Source: Chitinophagales bacterium
Lineage (GTDB): Bacteria; Bacteroidota; Bacteroidia; Chitinophagales; Chitinophagaceae
Length of the DNA stretch: 32,541 nucleotides
Reading direction: 5' to 3'
Assembly (NCBI GenBank): GCA_015655435.1
Contig: JAATFC010000241.1
Span: 1 to 32,541 of the forward strand
Shown here: piece by piece, positions 7,936-15,000 of the stretch
How positions within the stretch are numbered: position 1 is the first letter of the stretch
Layout of the letters: each line of letters starts with the position of its first letter
Notes under the pieces: model-generated
What the model was told of the DNA's origin: nothing
Database searches by the model: none
What the model saw: the letters and a program-made list of their open reading frames with translations, nothing else
Position numbers and translations under genes: made by a program

Positions 7936-8892
7936 ATGACACACACGCAACTCGCATATCTTATTTTTGGCATTGTACTATTGGCAGCGCTTTTGTTCGA
8001 TATCTTAGTATTGAGCAAAAAGGGGCACAAGACGACTATAAAAGAAGCATTGTTCCAAACTGGGTTTTGGACAGTGCTTGCGGTAGGTTTTGGCATTTTT
8101 GTATGGAAAGACGAAGGACTGAATTATGCAACCAAGTTTTTCAGCGCTTACCTGATGGAATGGAGCTTGAGTATTGACAATATTTTTGTATTTATATTGA
8201 TATTTGGGTTCTTTAAAATTTCGGACAAAGATTCTGCAAGAGCCTTACTTATTGGGGTCATGGCGGCTATAGTATTCAGAGTTTTGTTTATTGCAGTCGG
8301 CATTGAGTTGATCGATCGTTTTAGCTGGATTATGTACATTTTCGGGGCGATATTACTATATACCGGCATCAAGCTATTCATCCAAAAAGACGATCACGAA
8401 TTCAAACCGCAGGACTCGCCTATATACAAACTAGCCAACAAGTTTTTTACGGTCAGCCATCAAGAACCCAACGGAAAATTTTTCATAAAGGAAAATGGAA
8501 AACGCGCGATGACTAGCCTTTCGTTGGTAGTTTTGGTATTGGCGTTTACGGATATTGCGTTTGCGCTTGACAGTATCCCGACAGTGGTTTCACTCGTTCG
8601 CGGAGGTCCTAATGTTCCTTTTACCGAAGCGGATATTATGGTTATTTATTCCAGTAACATATTTGCCGTATTGGGTTTGCGTAGTTTGTTTTTCCTATTG
8701 AAAGGAGCAGCGGACAAGTTCAAATACCTGCAACAAGGCATTGCTTTTATATTGGTTTTCATCGGAGTGAAAATGCTGATTGAATTTTTCCATATTCACA
8801 TTTCCATCTATGTTTCCCTAGCGGTAATCATATTGAGTGTAACAGTTTCAATATTGTATTCGCTGTATCGGAATAATCGTGTGGAGGAATAG
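7936..8892 (+). CDS. TerC/Alx-family integral membrane protein
   Basis: TerC-family proteins are polytopic inner-membrane proteins linked to metal-ion export (notably manganese) and to tellurite or alkaline stress; the name comes from tellurite resistance. The 318 residues contain about eight or nine hydrophobic segments. Acidic membrane motifs conserved in the family are visible: EWSLSIDNIFVF, FTDIAFALDSIPTV and YSSNIFAVLGLRSLFF. No ter operon genes are adjacent, so a housekeeping Alx-like metal or pH role is more likely than tellurite resistance. It converges on chaA with only 24 bp between stop codons. Confidence 0.9.
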   Translation: MTHTQLAYLIFGIVLLAALLFDILVLSKKGHKTTIKEALFQTGFWTVLAVGFGIFVWKDEGLNYATKFFSAYLMEWSLSIDNIFVFILIFGFFKISDKDSARALLIGVMAAIVFRVLFIAVGIELIDRFSWIMYIFGAILLYTGIKLFIQKDDHEFKPQDSPIYKLANKFFTVSHQEPNGKFFIKENGKRAMTSLSLVVLVLAFTDIAFALDSIPTVVSLVRGGPNVPFTEADIMVIYSSNIFAVLGLRSLFFLLKGAADKFKYLQQGIAFILVFIGVKMLIEFFHIHISIYVSLAVIILSVTVSILYSLYRNNRVEE

Positions 8893-8916
8893 TGATTTTT
8901 TTTAAAAATAGTATTC

Positions 8917-10011
8917 TTACGGAAAAATCGTCAAAAACAGATACGCCGCGAATATTGTCAGCAACACAATTCCATACAAAACATTCGTTTTCCCCGTAAC
9001 AAGCGACAACATTACCGTAAAAATTGACAACATCAACAATACCGTAGATGTTGTGTCAATGCCCAATAATACAGGCGTATGGCTGAAAAAAGTGTAAATC
9101 GCCACTGCTGGAATTGTCAGTCCGATACTCGCGAGAGCTGAACCCAGAGCAAGATTCATGCTCGTCTGCAAACGGTCTTTTTTGGCAGCTTGCACAGCCG
9201 CAATACATTCGGGCAACAGCACTACCATCGCAATGATAATCCCCACAAGCGAGTTAGGAGCGCCCATAGACTCTACGCCCGTTTCTATAAAAGGAGAAAG
9301 CATTTTGGCAAGTAGGACGACTGCTCCCAAACAAACAATCAACAATAGCAAACTCAATATAGTTGTCTGTTTGGACGGTGGCGCAGCATGTGCGTTCTCA
9401 TCCTCACTAAGATGACCGTTTTCGTCAATCGGCAGGAAATAGTTGCGGTGCCGGACCGACTGTATCATCACAAACCCGAAATAAATAATCAAACTAACAA
9501 TAGCGACAAACACCAATTGCGGTTGTGAATATTGCGGACCAGGACGGCTAGTTGTATAGTTGGGCAATACCAAAGTCAATACCAGAATAGCACACAACGC
9601 AACTAAAGCAGAAGTCGCTGCATGTTTGGTTACGAACTGCTCCTTGTATTTTGTGCTTCCTACCAATATACAGATTCCAATAATGAACGTCAATATAATC
9701 ATAATAGCCGCAAAAACTGTATCGCGTGCAAGTGTGGTTGCCTTTTCGCCTCCTGACGACATCAGCGACACTATCAACGAAACCTCAATCACCGTCACCG
9801 CCAATGCCAATATCAACGTTCCGAACGGTTCGCCTACTTTCTGCGCCACTACTTCCGCATGATGCACCGCAGCCAGTACGCAGGCTATCAATACCACGCT
9901 CAATATGATGATTGGCAGAGTTCCTACCATCCCACCCATTGTGAAATAGGCAATCCAAGCCACTATTGGCGAAACAATGGTCCATATCGGAAGAGATAGT
10001 TTGGATTTCAT
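8917..10011 (-). CDS. chaA: Calcium/proton antiporter, ChaA family
   Basis: This is a cation/proton exchanger of the CaCA superfamily in the inner membrane, expected to export calcium or sodium/potassium in exchange for protons, especially at alkaline pH. The 364 residues contain about eleven hydrophobic segments. Two alpha-repeat motifs are visible: GEPFGTLILALAVTVIEVSL and, in the second half, GIIIAMVVLLPECIAAVQAA with ALGSALASIGLTIP. A charged cytoplasmic loop (about residues 190-225, DENGHLSEDENAHA) separates the halves. It is convergent with terC, another membrane protein linked to ions and pH. The family is clear; the preferred cation is inferred. Confidence 0.9.
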   Translation of the reverse strand: MKSKLSLPIWTIVSPIVAWIAYFTMGGMVGTLPIIILSVVLIACVLAAVHHAEVVAQKVGEPFGTLILALAVTVIEVSLIVSLMSSGGEKATTLARDTVFAAIMIILTFIIGICILVGSTKYKEQFVTKHAATSALVALCAILVLTLVLPNYTTSRPGPQYSQPQLVFVAIVSLIIYFGFVMIQSVRHRNYFLPIDENGHLSEDENAHAAPPSKQTTILSLLLLIVCLGAVVLLAKMLSPFIETGVESMGAPNSLVGIIIAMVVLLPECIAAVQAAKKDRLQTSMNLALGSALASIGLTIPAVAIYTFFSHTPVLLGIDTTSTVLLMLSIFTVMLSLVTGKTNVLYGIVLLTIFAAYLFLTIFP

Positions 10012-10416
10012 GGGAATGGATTTTTTGGCTATACAAACGTGAATCGTGTCCTTACGAAGATAAGACAGCAGGATGGCAGTTTTGTTTGGTAGGCGTCAAA
10101 AAATAATGATTTAACGTGAGTTCGGCAATCGAAATTGAATCTGAATTATATGTCTATTTGACCTTAATGATAGTATGAAAAGAAGAATAGCTTATTCAAG
10201 TAAAATTTTGAATAAAAAGCGGACAATGAGATTTCTCCCTAACGTTCGAAATGATGTTCAATTTTTGAAAGCTTATCAAAAAACATCGTCATTTCGAGTG
10301 AGGAACGAGCGAGAACTATTCTCACCGAAGGTAAATCTATTAGAAAAGGAAATCTTTCCCAATATGCGACGAACTAAAAAGCTCCTGGTATGTAGTCCTT
10401 ATTTTATATAGCTTTT
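10012..10416. other. 405-bp intergenic region without a gene
   Basis: The gap between the chaA start and the aroQ stop holds the second copy of the dispersed inverted repeat (about 10226-10318) and one CCAATAT motif near 10361. A 78-codon open frame (10175-10411) runs across the repeat but has no family features and is treated as chance. The chaA promoter should lie at the left end, but no clear TAnnTTTG element was found there. Confidence 0.7.
10226..10318. repeat. Dispersed intergenic inverted repeat, copy 2 (opposite orientation)
   Basis: The arms are GAGATTTCTCCCTAACG through CGAAATGATG (10228-10255) and CGTCATTTCGAGTGAGG through CGAGCGAGAAC (10287-10317). Compared with copies 1 and 3 the element is inverted and more diverged: one arm has TTCGAAATGATG instead of TTCGAAATGACG. 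It lies between chaA and aroQ. Confidence 0.8.
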
Positions 10417-10836
10417 CTAATCCACAAAATACCTAATCGCCAGCTCATATCCTTTCATTCCCAAACCGGCAATCGTACCAACCGCAACGGCTGACACATA
10501 AGAATGATGGCGAAACGCTTCGCGTTTGCTTATATTGGAGATATGCACTTCGACAACAGGCGTTTTGACAGCAGAAATTGCGTCGCGAATCGCAACGGAA
10601 GTGTGTGTGTAAGCGGCAGGATTCATCACAATACCATCATAGTCAAAACCGATTTCCTGAATTTTGGAAACCAGTTCGCCTTCGATATTGCTCTGGAAAT
10701 ACGTCAGTTCTATATTGGGAAATATTTTTTTCAAGACTTCGAAATACTCTTCAAAACTTTGACTGCCGTAGATTCCAGGTTCGCGTACTCCCAACAGATT
10801 GAGGTTGGGTCCGTTTAGTATGGCGATTTTCTTCAT
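10417..10836 (-). CDS. aroQ: Type II 3-dehydroquinate dehydratase
   Basis: AroQ catalyses the third step of the shikimate pathway, reversible dehydration of 3-dehydroquinate, as a cytosolic dodecamer. The 139 residues match the usual 140-150. The NGPNLNLLGVREPGIYG opening carries catalytic Tyr23. Asn72 and His78 sit in MNPAAYTHTS, catalytic His98 in VEVHISN, and Arg109 in the EAFRHHS segment. It is a single gene with no other aro genes nearby. A -7 element ends 5 nt before the ATG, suggesting a leaderless message. Confidence 0.96.
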   Translation of the reverse strand: MKKIAILNGPNLNLLGVREPGIYGSQSFEEYFEVLKKIFPNIELTYFQSNIEGELVSKIQEIGFDYDGIVMNPAAYTHTSVAIRDAISAVKTPVVEVHISNISKREAFRHHSYVSAVAVGTIAGLGMKGYELAIRYFVD

Positions 10837-10840
10837 AGTT

Positions 10841-10848
10841 CAAAAATA
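10841..10848 (-). promoter_or_regulatory. -7 promoter element TATTTTTG abutting the aroQ start
   Basis: Read on the minus strand, TATTTTTG ends 5 nt before the aroQ ATG at 10836. It matches TAnnTTTG, but T-rich DNA makes chance matches easier here than for the gldF element. Confidence 0.4.
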
Positions 10849-10955
10849 GTTAATAGTTGGACGTGACACGCCATTGCTGTAGGTAGATTGATAATTATTT
10901 AGGATTTTTGTACAACGAGTCTTTCTTCTATTTTCTCAATATTAAAATATCAATC

Positions 10956-11390
10956 GTGAAAAATGTAGCCTTCTTATTATTTTCTTCCTTGATTTTAAGC
11001 TGTACATCGTCCAAACCTACAGGCACGAGTGAAGTACCTTATACTATCGCACAAAACTATTTTGTAAAAAACGACGTCAAGGAAAACAATGCTTTCAAGA
11101 TTACGTCACAGGCTGAGTTGGATGCTAGTTACGGCATTGGCCGTACCATGTCTGACAATAGCAAACCGACAGTTATTGATTTCAGCAAATCATTTGCCAT
11201 TGCAGTCTTAGCTCCTGTATCGGATGAGATTTCAGGAATCCGTATAGAGTATTTGCAAAAAGGAAAGGATTCCTTATTCCTCCAATATAAAATCGAAAAA
11301 GGACAAAAGCAGAGTTTCTCTACTCGTCAAACAAAACTGTTGATTGTAGACAAGCAATACGACTTGCCTCTAAGCGTGTCAGAGAAATAA
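10956..11390 (+). CDS. Small putative lipoprotein, unknown function (possible PrcB-like domain)
   Basis: The best start is the GTG at 10956, giving MKNVAFLLFSSLILSC: a short signal peptide with lipobox LILSC and lipidated Cys16. The longer frame from a TTG at 10908 would put an unlikely extension before the signal. The mature part, about 128 residues, is mixed alpha/beta and includes FKITSQAELDASYGIG and KSFAIAVLAPVSDEISG. These vaguely recall the protease-complex PrcB C-terminal domain seen in other Bacteroidota lipoproteins, but this is a weak resemblance. The function is not recognised. It is followed by a strong bidirectional hairpin shared with carA. Confidence 0.65.
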   Translation: MKNVAFLLFSSLILSCTSSKPTGTSEVPYTIAQNYFVKNDVKENNAFKITSQAELDASYGIGRTMSDNSKPTVIDFSKSFAIAVLAPVSDEISGIRIEYLQKGKDSLFLQYKIEKGQKQSFSTRQTKLLIVDKQYDLPLSVSEK

Positions 11391-11398
11391 AGCAACCT

Positions 11399-11445
11399 GA
11401 ATAAACAAAAAAGCGACTGAAATTCAGTCGCTTTTTTGTTTATTC
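11399..11445. terminator. Long perfect bidirectional terminator hairpin
   Basis: Two 23-bp arms (11399-11421 and 11423-11445) are perfectly complementary around a single base. The GC core AGCGACTGAA / TTCAGTCGCT is flanked by A and T runs. The element separates the convergent lipoprotein gene and carA and can terminate both. A loop of one base means the top of the stem must open in RNA. Confidence 0.85.
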
Positions 11446-11465
11446 AGCAGAATTAGGATCGGATT

Positions 11466-12572
11466 CTAATTCATGTTTTCCTTAATCAGTTTGATGAAGT
11501 CGTCAAACAAATAACGGCTGTCATGCGGACCGGGCGTTGCTTCCGGATGATATTGGACACTGAATGCAGGCGTGTCTTTCAGGCGGATACCTTCGACGCT
11601 TTCATCATTTAGGTTCAGGTGCGTGATTTCCACATTTGGATTCTTTTTCACACCATCTGCATCGATGCCAAAACCATGATTCTGCGTAGAGATTTCGCTG
11701 CGACCCGTAATCAGGTTTTTCACGGGATGGTTCAGCCCACGGTGTCCGTTGTGCATTTTGAAAGTAGGAATGCCGTTTGCCAAAGCCAATAACTGGTGTC
11801 CCAGACAGATACCAAAAAGCGGTTTCTTTTCTTTCAATATTTCCTTGACGGATTCAATCGCATAAGGCATGGAAGAAGGGTCGCCAGGTCCATTGGAAAT
11901 AAAATAACCGTTTGGATTAAATTCTCTCAGTTTGGATACAGGCGTTTTCGCAGGGTACACTTTCATGTACGCACCGCGGTCGGACATACATTTCAATATG
12001 TTGCGTTTGATACCGTAGTCCATTACCGCAATACGTATAGGAGCATTTGGATCGCCGTAAGTATATTCTTCTTTTGTGGAAACTTCTTTAGCCAAATCCA
12101 AGCCATTCATGTCCGGAACTTTGGTCAACAAAGCTTTCAACTCCTCAATCTCCTGTGTTTCGGATGAGATTACACAGTTCATCGCACCTTTGTGGCGTAC
12201 ATGTATGACCAACGCCCTTGTGTCAACACCACTGATACCAACGATATTGTTGCTTTCCAGATAATCCTGCAAAGAACCGTCGGCCATCGGACGGGAATAT
12301 TTCGCTTCCAGACTGCGGCAGATTACGCCCTTTATCTTAACAGAATCACTTTCGGTATCTTCCGCTTTTACACCATAGTTCCCAACGTGAACGCTGTTCA
12401 TAATCAACATCTGTCCAAAATAACTTGGGTCGGTAAAAACTTCCTGATAACCGGTCATTCCCGTATTAAAACAAATCTCACCTCCGGCAATACCTATTTT
12501 ACCAAAGGATTTACCATGAAAAACCGTACCATCCGCTAACAAAAGAATGGCAGGTTGTTGTTGATTGGGCAT
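11466..12572 (-). CDS. carA: Carbamoyl-phosphate synthase small (glutaminase) subunit
   Basis: CarA hydrolyses glutamine and passes ammonia to CarB for carbamoyl phosphate, feeding pyrimidine and arginine synthesis. The 368 residues have the usual two-domain layout: an N-terminal CPSase small-chain domain (LADGTVFHGKSFG, NTGMTGYQEVFTDPSY) and a C-terminal class I glutamine amidotransferase domain. The nucleophile is Cys256 in GICLGHQLL, and the catalytic pair His342/Glu344 is in VQYHPEA. carB is not adjacent, a common arrangement in Bacteroidota. A TAnnTTTG element lies 24 nt upstream. Confidence 0.97.
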   Translation of the reverse strand: MPNQQQPAILLLADGTVFHGKSFGKIGIAGGEICFNTGMTGYQEVFTDPSYFGQMLIMNSVHVGNYGVKAEDTESDSVKIKGVICRSLEAKYSRPMADGSLQDYLESNNIVGISGVDTRALVIHVRHKGAMNCVISSETQEIEELKALLTKVPDMNGLDLAKEVSTKEEYTYGDPNAPIRIAVMDYGIKRNILKCMSDRGAYMKVYPAKTPVSKLREFNPNGYFISNGPGDPSSMPYAIESVKEILKEKKPLFGICLGHQLLALANGIPTFKMHNGHRGLNHPVKNLITGRSEISTQNHGFGIDADGVKKNPNVEITHLNLNDESVEGIRLKDTPAFSVQYHPEATPGPHDSRYLFDDFIKLIKENMN

Positions 12573-12595
12573 CTGTGCTAAAAAATTTAATTGCG

Positions 12596-12603
12596 CAAAA
12601 TTA
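12596..12603 (-). promoter_or_regulatory. -7 promoter element TAATTTTG for carA
   Basis: On the minus strand TAATTTTG is followed by about 23 nt to the carA ATG, implying a short leader of roughly 18-20 nt. There is no room for a pyrimidine attenuator between the two. Confidence 0.5.
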
Positions 12604-12671
12604 TCATGTAATTGTCAATTATCCGAGGTTTTGCCCAACAAATAATTGCAATCGTCTTTTCCAACAAAAAC

Positions 12672-12703
12672 AAACCCCGATAACCAAATGATTATCAGGG
12701 TTT
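12672..12703 (-). terminator. Terminator hairpin downstream of the short DUF1573 gene
   Basis: Stem AAACCC-GATAA / TTATC-GGGTTT with one mismatch and an 8-9 nt loop, 22 bp past the stop codon. The minus-strand transcript ends in a U-containing run. It also lies upstream of carA, separating the two units. Confidence 0.6.
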
Positions 12704-12725
12704 AAGATATGTTTCAATGTATATT

Positions 12726-13094
12726 CTACTTCACTACGTCACCGGTAATAATCAATACGGTTGGCTGGTCAATACCTGCAAATTTTACCGTAACGGATTT
12801 GTCAAAATGTCCCACGTTTTCCGCATTGTATGTAGCGCCTATTTCAGCGGTTTTGCCGGGCAGAATGGGTTTTTTGGGATATTCCGGAGTTGTGCAACCA
12901 CAGGAAGCAGTAGCCGTTTCGATGATTAACGGTTTGCTCGAGGTATTCGTAAAAGTGAATTTTGCAGTTGCGGGCTTGTTCAATTTTACATTTCCAAAAC
13001 TGTGTTTCGTTTCTTTAAATTTCGCCCCATTGTCTTGTGCCATGGATAATAATCCCGCCAATACAAAACAAACTAAAAAAGCTATTTTTTTCAT
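12726..13094 (-). CDS. Secreted DUF1573 protein (short)
   Basis: The product is 122 residues from the ATG at 13094 (a TTG one codon earlier is not needed). It starts MKKIAFLVCFVLAGLLSMAQ, a signal peptide. The rest is one DUF1573 immunoglobulin-like (ASH/HYDIN-type) domain, with the family pattern HSFGNVKLNKPATAKFTFTN, then the Cys pair SCGCTTPEYPKKPILPGKTA, then FAGIDQPTVLIITG. DUF1573 proteins are common exported proteins of Bacteroidota with no assigned activity. A longer paralog lies directly upstream on the same strand, with a separate promoter element for each, so they are probably independent transcripts. Confidence 0.88.
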   Translation of the reverse strand: MKKIAFLVCFVLAGLLSMAQDNGAKFKETKHSFGNVKLNKPATAKFTFTNTSSKPLIIETATASCGCTTPEYPKKPILPGKTAEIGATYNAENVGHFDKSVTVKFAGIDQPTVLIITGDVVK

Positions 13095-13119
13095 CAATCA
13101 AATTTTTAATTTAGTACTG

Positions 13120-13127
13120 CAAATATA
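13120..13127 (-). promoter_or_regulatory. -7 promoter element TATATTTG for the short DUF1573 gene
   Basis: TATATTTG on the minus strand ends 26 nt before the ATG at 13094 and sits in the 45-bp gap between the two DUF1573 genes. This supports separate expression of the downstream gene. Confidence 0.5.
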
Positions 13128-13139
13128 CCACCAGTTTTT

Positions 13140-13697
13140 TTAATTAGCCAACAACGAGTAACCTACGCGCGTTTTTATAAGTTCTTTAAAAGACTTCTTA
13201 TCAAGTTTCGTACTTATCGCCGTCGCATCAATATCGTCCACATCGCCATTGTCCTGATTATTGTCAACGGTCACGGGCAATTTTTCATAACCGACGCCGC
13301 GAAAACGCAAAACCTTTACGATGTTGCTGTTTGTCTTGTCTTGGAAAAGCAAGGTCAGGCTACGGTTAAATTTACCGTCCGCATATCCGTTGAAGTTGAT
13401 TTTTATGGAAAAAGTATCGCGTGGAGCATAAGGGCCGCGTTTCCATTCGGGAAGCGTGCATCCACAACTGACCTGTACATTCGCCAACATCAACGTGTCG
13501 GTACTGATATTCTGTATATGAACCGTGTAATCCACAGGTTTTTTGAACAAGATATTGCCAAAATCATGATCAGCGTCGTCTATTTCAATGTATTTGGACG
13601 CATCTTTTGGAACAGCTATTGCCGGCATCTTTTGGGCTTTTGTGGTCAATCCCGCCAGACACAGAATTCCTACTGTCACAACAACTCCGATTTTCAT
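13140..13697 (-). CDS. Secreted DUF1573 protein (long)
   Basis: The product is 185 residues with an N-terminal signal peptide (MKIGVVVTVGILCLAGLTTKAQ). A DUF1573 domain follows, with DADHDFGNILFKKPVDYTVH, the Cys pair in VSCGCTLPEWKRGPYAPRDT and FNGYADGKFNRSLTL. A C-terminal extension of about 50 residues is acidic then basic (NNQDNGDVDDIDATAISTK) and absent from the downstream paralog. The activity of the family is unknown, though its Ig-like fold suggests binding. The start is divergent from the glycosyltransferase gene, and each has its own -7 element in the 85-bp gap. Confidence 0.86.
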   Translation of the reverse strand: MKIGVVVTVGILCLAGLTTKAQKMPAIAVPKDASKYIEIDDADHDFGNILFKKPVDYTVHIQNISTDTLMLANVQVSCGCTLPEWKRGPYAPRDTFSIKINFNGYADGKFNRSLTLLFQDKTNSNIVKVLRFRGVGYEKLPVTVDNNQDNGDVDDIDATAISTKLDKKSFKELIKTRVGYSLLAN

Positions 13698-13714
13698 AGC
13701 CTAAATATTTGTAA

Positions 13715-13722
13715 CAAATTTA
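13715..13722 (-). promoter_or_regulatory. -7 promoter element TAAATTTG for the long DUF1573 gene
   Basis: TAAATTTG on the minus strand lies 18 nt before the ATG at 13697 and is back to back with the glycosyltransferase promoter element at 13771-13778. Confidence 0.45.
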
Positions 13723-13770
13723 CAATAAAAATCAACCTCATACCAATTTCCAAAATTATTACGATTCCAA

Positions 13771-13778
13771 TAACTTTG
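13771..13778 (+). promoter_or_regulatory. -7 promoter element TAACTTTG abutting the glycosyltransferase start
   Basis: TAACTTTG ends 5 nt before the ATG at 13783, giving a predicted transcription start at or beside the initiation codon. It is identical to the elements at 1892 and 22861. Confidence 0.55.
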
Positions 13779-13782
13779 CCTA

Positions 13783-14814
13783 ATGAAAATCTTGTGGTTA
13801 CAATCCTCCGAGGCAAAATTAAAATCCAATTATATCAAGGACATATTGGATACATTGCAACACCAATATGATTTTCATATAGTCCTTTCTTCAGACGAGC
13901 CTGCCCAATATGGCGACAAGAAAAACCTTATAGTTGTCGCCACCAGCAAAGTCCAAAACAAATTACGAACCTGGCTCGACAACAATCTGAAATATGCGCC
14001 AATATTGAAAAAATGGCACATCGACAAAATCGTATTGGCAGGTACTTTCCTGAAAGTGGAATCGATCTTACCTCAATATCTGATAGTTCCACACATCAAT
14101 TTTTCCATAAAAGAAGAAGACAAATCATTTGTACAAAACCATAATATTTCCTTCGTCACTTACGGAGAGAAAGTAAAGGAATCGATTTTATCAATTTGTC
14201 CAAACAAAGCCGTAACGCTTTACAATCCAAAAGTTTCCGAATTATTCAGACCTTTAAACTGGGAAGAATCTTTGGAAGTAAAAGAAATGTATTCGGACGG
14301 AAACGATTTTTTTCTAGTCAATAGTATTGGACAAAACGCAGACTATAGTGTCGATATTTTGAAAGGTTTTTCCGTATTTAAAAAATGGCAAAAGAGCAGC
14401 ATGAAAATCCTGTTTATCAGCGACAACATACAAGAATTGCAGGAAAAAATAGCGAACTACAAATACCGCGACGATGTCCGCATCATTAATCAACCAAATG
14501 AAAAAGAACTAGCCAATGTCATTGCCGCATCCTATTGCACTATACATCTTCCGAAAGAAGACGGCGACAACAGATTTGTATTGGAATCCGTCCAATGCCA
14601 GATTCCCGTTTTGCTGAAAAAAGAAAGTACCGCGCTGACTTGGTTAAAAGACAATGCTTTCTATATTGACACATTTTCAACAGAGACTTTGGGGCAAGCA
14701 TTCATCACGATGTACAAAGCGGAAAACGTGCGTTCGCATCACATCGACTATATGGAACATAATCCAATAAAAACGCAGCAGGACGGACTGGAAAATCTAA
14801 TGGCGGCTTTATAG
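13783..14814 (+). CDS. GT-B fold glycosyltransferase (group 1-like)
   Basis: This is a 343-residue soluble protein with two Rossmann-like halves. The N-terminal half begins MKILWLQSSEAKLKSNYIKD and includes KIVLAGTFLKVESILPQY. The C-terminal half includes FLVNSIGQNADYSVDILKGF and MKILFISDNIQELQEK. The last third has the donor-binding pattern of retaining GT-B enzymes, with KEDGDNRFVLESVQC followed by IPVLL. An acidic residue, a glycine and a later glutamate match the usual E-x7-E arrangement only loosely. The sugar donor and acceptor are unknown. It stands alone, not in a polysaccharide cluster, between DUF1573 genes and an intergenic repeat. Confidence 0.75.
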   Translation: MKILWLQSSEAKLKSNYIKDILDTLQHQYDFHIVLSSDEPAQYGDKKNLIVVATSKVQNKLRTWLDNNLKYAPILKKWHIDKIVLAGTFLKVESILPQYLIVPHINFSIKEEDKSFVQNHNISFVTYGEKVKESILSICPNKAVTLYNPKVSELFRPLNWEESLEVKEMYSDGNDFFLVNSIGQNADYSVDILKGFSVFKKWQKSSMKILFISDNIQELQEKIANYKYRDDVRIINQPNEKELANVIAASYCTIHLPKEDGDNRFVLESVQCQIPVLLKKESTALTWLKDNAFYIDTFSTETLGQAFITMYKAENVRSHHIDYMEHNPIKTQQDGLENLMAAL

Positions 14815-14840
14815 ATGGGCTAGAAAACAGAAAGATCTGA

Positions 14841-14940
14841 AGGAGATTTCTCGCTCGTTCCTCACTCGAAATGACGTTGTCTTTTGAAAGACATGCTAAA
14901 ATTCTAACGTCATTTCGACCACCGAGAGAAATCTCTCGCA
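14841..14940. repeat. Dispersed intergenic inverted repeat, copy 3
   Basis: The left arm (14841-14876) is identical over 36 bp to the left arm of copy 1. The right arm (14907-14938) runs CGTCATTTCGACC to GAGAGAAATCTCTCG. The inner spacer of about 30 bp differs from copy 1. It lies between the convergent glycosyltransferase and DUF3810 genes. Confidence 0.85.
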
Positions 14941-15000
14941 TTTCCCCAAATTTTATAGTCTAAATCCATAACGGTAAAGTTAATATACTCTTACAGGATC

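Noticed and set aside
10175-10411. 78-codon open frame between chaA and aroQ
   Set aside because: It crosses the dispersed inverted repeat, is rich in basic residues, and has no recognisable features.
12589-12603. Pyrimidine-responsive attenuator before carA
   Set aside because: The predicted leader is only about 20 nt, too short for an attenuator or PyrR site.
14705-14941. 78-codon minus-strand frame near the third repeat
   Set aside because: It spans the repeat arms and the tail of the glycosyltransferase gene, and is a chance frame.
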